The notes under the pieces: generated by a model
What the model was told of the DNA's origin: nothing
Seen by the model: only the letters and a program-made list of their open reading frames with translations
Database searches by the model: none
NCBI GenBank assembly: GCA_905201895.1
Contig: CAJKPX010000097.1
Span: forward strand, 1-5,218
Length of the DNA stretch: 5,218 bases
Source of the DNA: an uncultured Eubacteriales bacterium
GTDB lineage: Bacteria > Bacillota > Clostridia > Oscillospirales > CAG-272
Direction: 5' to 3'
Part shown: positions 3,911 through 5,218 of the stretch, one piece after another
Numbering within the stretch: the stretch's first letter is position 1
Layout of the letters: each line of letters starts with the position of its first letter
Program-made: the position numbers and the translations under genes

Positions 3911-5014
3911 ATGAAAAAATATGACGTTGCGGCATACATTTGGCCGTCCTATACCGGTGATGAGCCGAGATCGAGAATCTTTTGGCCGGAGGGCTACGGC
4001 GAGTGGCAAACGGTAAAATCCGCAGTTACCCGATATGAGGAGCAGCCCTGGCCGAGAAGACCTCTTTGGGGCTATGTGAACGAGGCAGACCCGTATGTGA
4101 TGGAAATGGAGATCGAGGCGGCAGCCGCGCACGGCGTAAATGTCTTTATCTACGATTGGTATTGGTACGACAACCGCCCCTTCCTTGAGCAGTGTCTGGA
4201 CAACGGGTATCTCAAGGCGAGAAACAACGATAAGGTGAAGTTCTATCTGATGTGGGCAAATCACACGGCAACCTCTCTCTGGGATAAGCGGACCGCACAT
4301 CTGAATACCCCCATATGGGACGGAGCGGTTGACAGAAAGACCTTTGAGTATATTGTTCAGCGCACCATCAAGAAGTATTTCAGTCATCCCTCATATTATA
4401 AGATCGACGGAAAGCCCGTATATATGCTTTATGAAATACCCAACCTTGTCCGCGGACTTGGTGGAGTGAAGGAGGCGATCGACGCGCTGGAGTATTTCCG
4501 CGCCGAAACGGTGAAGGCGGGATTTCCGGGGCTTGAGCTGCACGTTTCGATCAGATGCCCCGAGTACAGAGCGCGCATGCTTGACGAAAATACGAGTATT
4601 CTTGATTTTATCAACATGGCGGGCTTCAACGGTGTGACTCACTATAATTTCGTTGATTACGCCACCCTGACCAAGACCTATATGGATGTGCTTGAGGACG
4701 TTAAGGCGGAATGGGCGGACGCGGAGAAGAACATCAACGCTCAGCTTTATCCCGACGTCTCTCTCGGATGGGAGAACACGCTCCGCTTTCGGGATCCGAG
4801 ACCGAGAAAGCATATCTGCACCGAAAATACACCCGAGGCAGTCCAAAAGGGCTTCGAGCTCGCAAAGGAATATGTGGATTCGCACCCCGATATGAAGGCA
4901 CCGCTTGTGGTCGTGAACAGCTGGAACGAGTGGACGGAGGGAAGCTATTTTGAGCCCGATGACCTGAACGGCTACGGATATCTGGAGGCTTGTAAAAGGG
5001 TCTTCACGGAGTAA
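3911..5014 (+). CDS. GH99-like / WbsX-type carbohydrate-active protein
   Basis: The product has 367 residues. The start ATG has AGGAGGG 7 nt upstream (3897-3903). The protein matches the GH99-like family that is also annotated as glycosyltransferase WbsX. It opens with a strand ending in AAYIWPSY, then has GVNVFIYDWYWYDNRP (75-90), MWANHT (114-119), KIDGKPVYMLYE in the middle, and near the C-terminus the hallmark NSWNEWTEGSYFEPD (336-350) with several acidic residues typical of the active-site region of this TIM-barrel-like fold. The family is tied to mannose-containing polysaccharides and to lipopolysaccharide or capsule loci. Whether it cleaves or builds glycans cannot be read here. It has no signal peptide, so it is cytosolic, which argues against degrading external polymers. 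It is a single-gene unit between two repeat copies, with its own promoter and terminator. Confidence 0.88.
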   Translation: MKKYDVAAYIWPSYTGDEPRSRIFWPEGYGEWQTVKSAVTRYEEQPWPRRPLWGYVNEADPYVMEMEIEAAAAHGVNVFIYDWYWYDNRPFLEQCLDNGYLKARNNDKVKFYLMWANHTATSLWDKRTAHLNTPIWDGAVDRKTFEYIVQRTIKKYFSHPSYYKIDGKPVYMLYEIPNLVRGLGGVKEAIDALEYFRAETVKAGFPGLELHVSIRCPEYRARMLDENTSILDFINMAGFNGVTHYNFVDYATLTKTYMDVLEDVKAEWADAEKNINAQLYPDVSLGWENTLRFRDPRPRKHICTENTPEAVQKGFELAKEYVDSHPDMKAPLVVVNSWNEWTEGSYFEPDDLNGYGYLEACKRVFTE

Positions 5015-5026
5015 TTGAATAAACAC

Positions 5027-5065
5027 AAGCCGATGGGGAGCCTTCCAAATCCCCGTCGGCTTTTT
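5027..5065 (+). terminator. Intrinsic terminator of the GH99-like gene
   Basis: AAGCCGATGGGGA (5027-5039) pairs with TCCCCGTCGGCTT (5050-5062), with one G-U pair, followed by a T run to 5065. It begins 13 nt after the TAA stop. Confidence 0.93.
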
Positions 5066-5148
5066 CTCAACGGGCATCGGAGCGGGCTGCTGCAGACGGC
5101 GGAGCGATCCCGAACGCCGAAGGCGAAGAAGCCGATGCTTTCCTTCCC

Positions 5149-5198
5149 AACACAAAAGGCACTGCGAAAGCGGTGCTTTTTGTGTTGGTGGGAGATGG
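5149..5198 (-). repeat. Terminator plus tRNA-Tyr 3'-end repeat, copy B
   Basis: This is in direct orientation with copy A (3696-3745), with six mismatches in 50. The changes spare the structure: A-to-G at base 10 and C-to-T at base 15 become G-U pairs, and the other four lie in or beside the loop. Bases 5183-5198 are the exact reverse complement of the last part of tRNA-Tyr and its flank. Sequence beyond 5198 does not match copy A or a tRNA. Confidence 0.85.
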
Positions 5199-5218
5199 GC
5201 GCCGCGAGGAGCGGCGGG

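Noticed and set aside
4391..5155. 254-codon minus-strand frame opposite the GH99-like gene
   Set aside because: It is a shadow of a well-supported plus-strand gene, with no recognisable motif and no ribosome binding site evident.

Overview
The window looks like chromosomal DNA of a Gram-positive bacterium of the class Clostridia, perhaps an uncultured gut Oscillospirales-type organism. This is inferred from the consensus sigma-A promoters, strong purine-rich ribosome binding sites, CCA-encoding tRNA genes, intrinsic terminators, and hairpin-rich dispersed repeats next to a four-helix-bundle protein gene. Most of the window is GC-rich (about 55-60% by hand count in the genes). One operon at about 2.99-3.64 kb is clearly AT-richer (about 38-40%).

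Layout from left to right. Positions 1-335 hold no gene I can support, only hairpins and a 20-bp inverted repeat. A bidirectional terminator (336-386) closes a minus-strand HIT-family (HINT-type) nucleotide hydrolase gene (391-732). That gene's perfect promoter lies back to back with the perfect promoter of a plus-strand FkbM-type methyltransferase gene (1033-2142). The methyltransferase leader carries a hairpin-rich insertion flanked by near-copies of the -10 region. Another perfect promoter (2221-2249) drives a tRNA-Thr(TGT) / tRNA-Tyr(GTA) pair, and the tRNA-Tyr has the unusual base C at position 55. Its terminator is the left edge of a 240-bp unit present twice in exact tandem (2484-2963, only two differences). 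Each unit contains a terminator, a 13-bp inverted repeat and seven small hairpins joined by constant GTGAAG/CTTCAC linkers. The right end of the second unit supplies the promoter of a two-gene operon: a four-helix-bundle protein (23S rRNA intervening-sequence / Avd-like family) and a small, very acidic helical protein of unknown function, coupled by an ATGA overlap.

The right third holds a GH99-like/WbsX-family carbohydrate-active protein (3911-5014) with its own promoter, ribosome binding site and terminator. It is flanked by two direct copies of a roughly 50-bp element made of a strong terminator joined to the tRNA-Tyr 3' end (minus-strand sense).

The housekeeping genes (HIT, tRNAs) and the two sugar-related genes each have their own promoter and need not work together. 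The best candidate for something undescribed is the central block: a tandem palindrome array feeding a promoter for a four-helix-bundle protein and an acidic partner, downstream of a tRNA operon. By analogy with palindromic repeats mobilised by a linked gene it could be a small mobile or RNA-binding system, but nothing in the window proves mobility.
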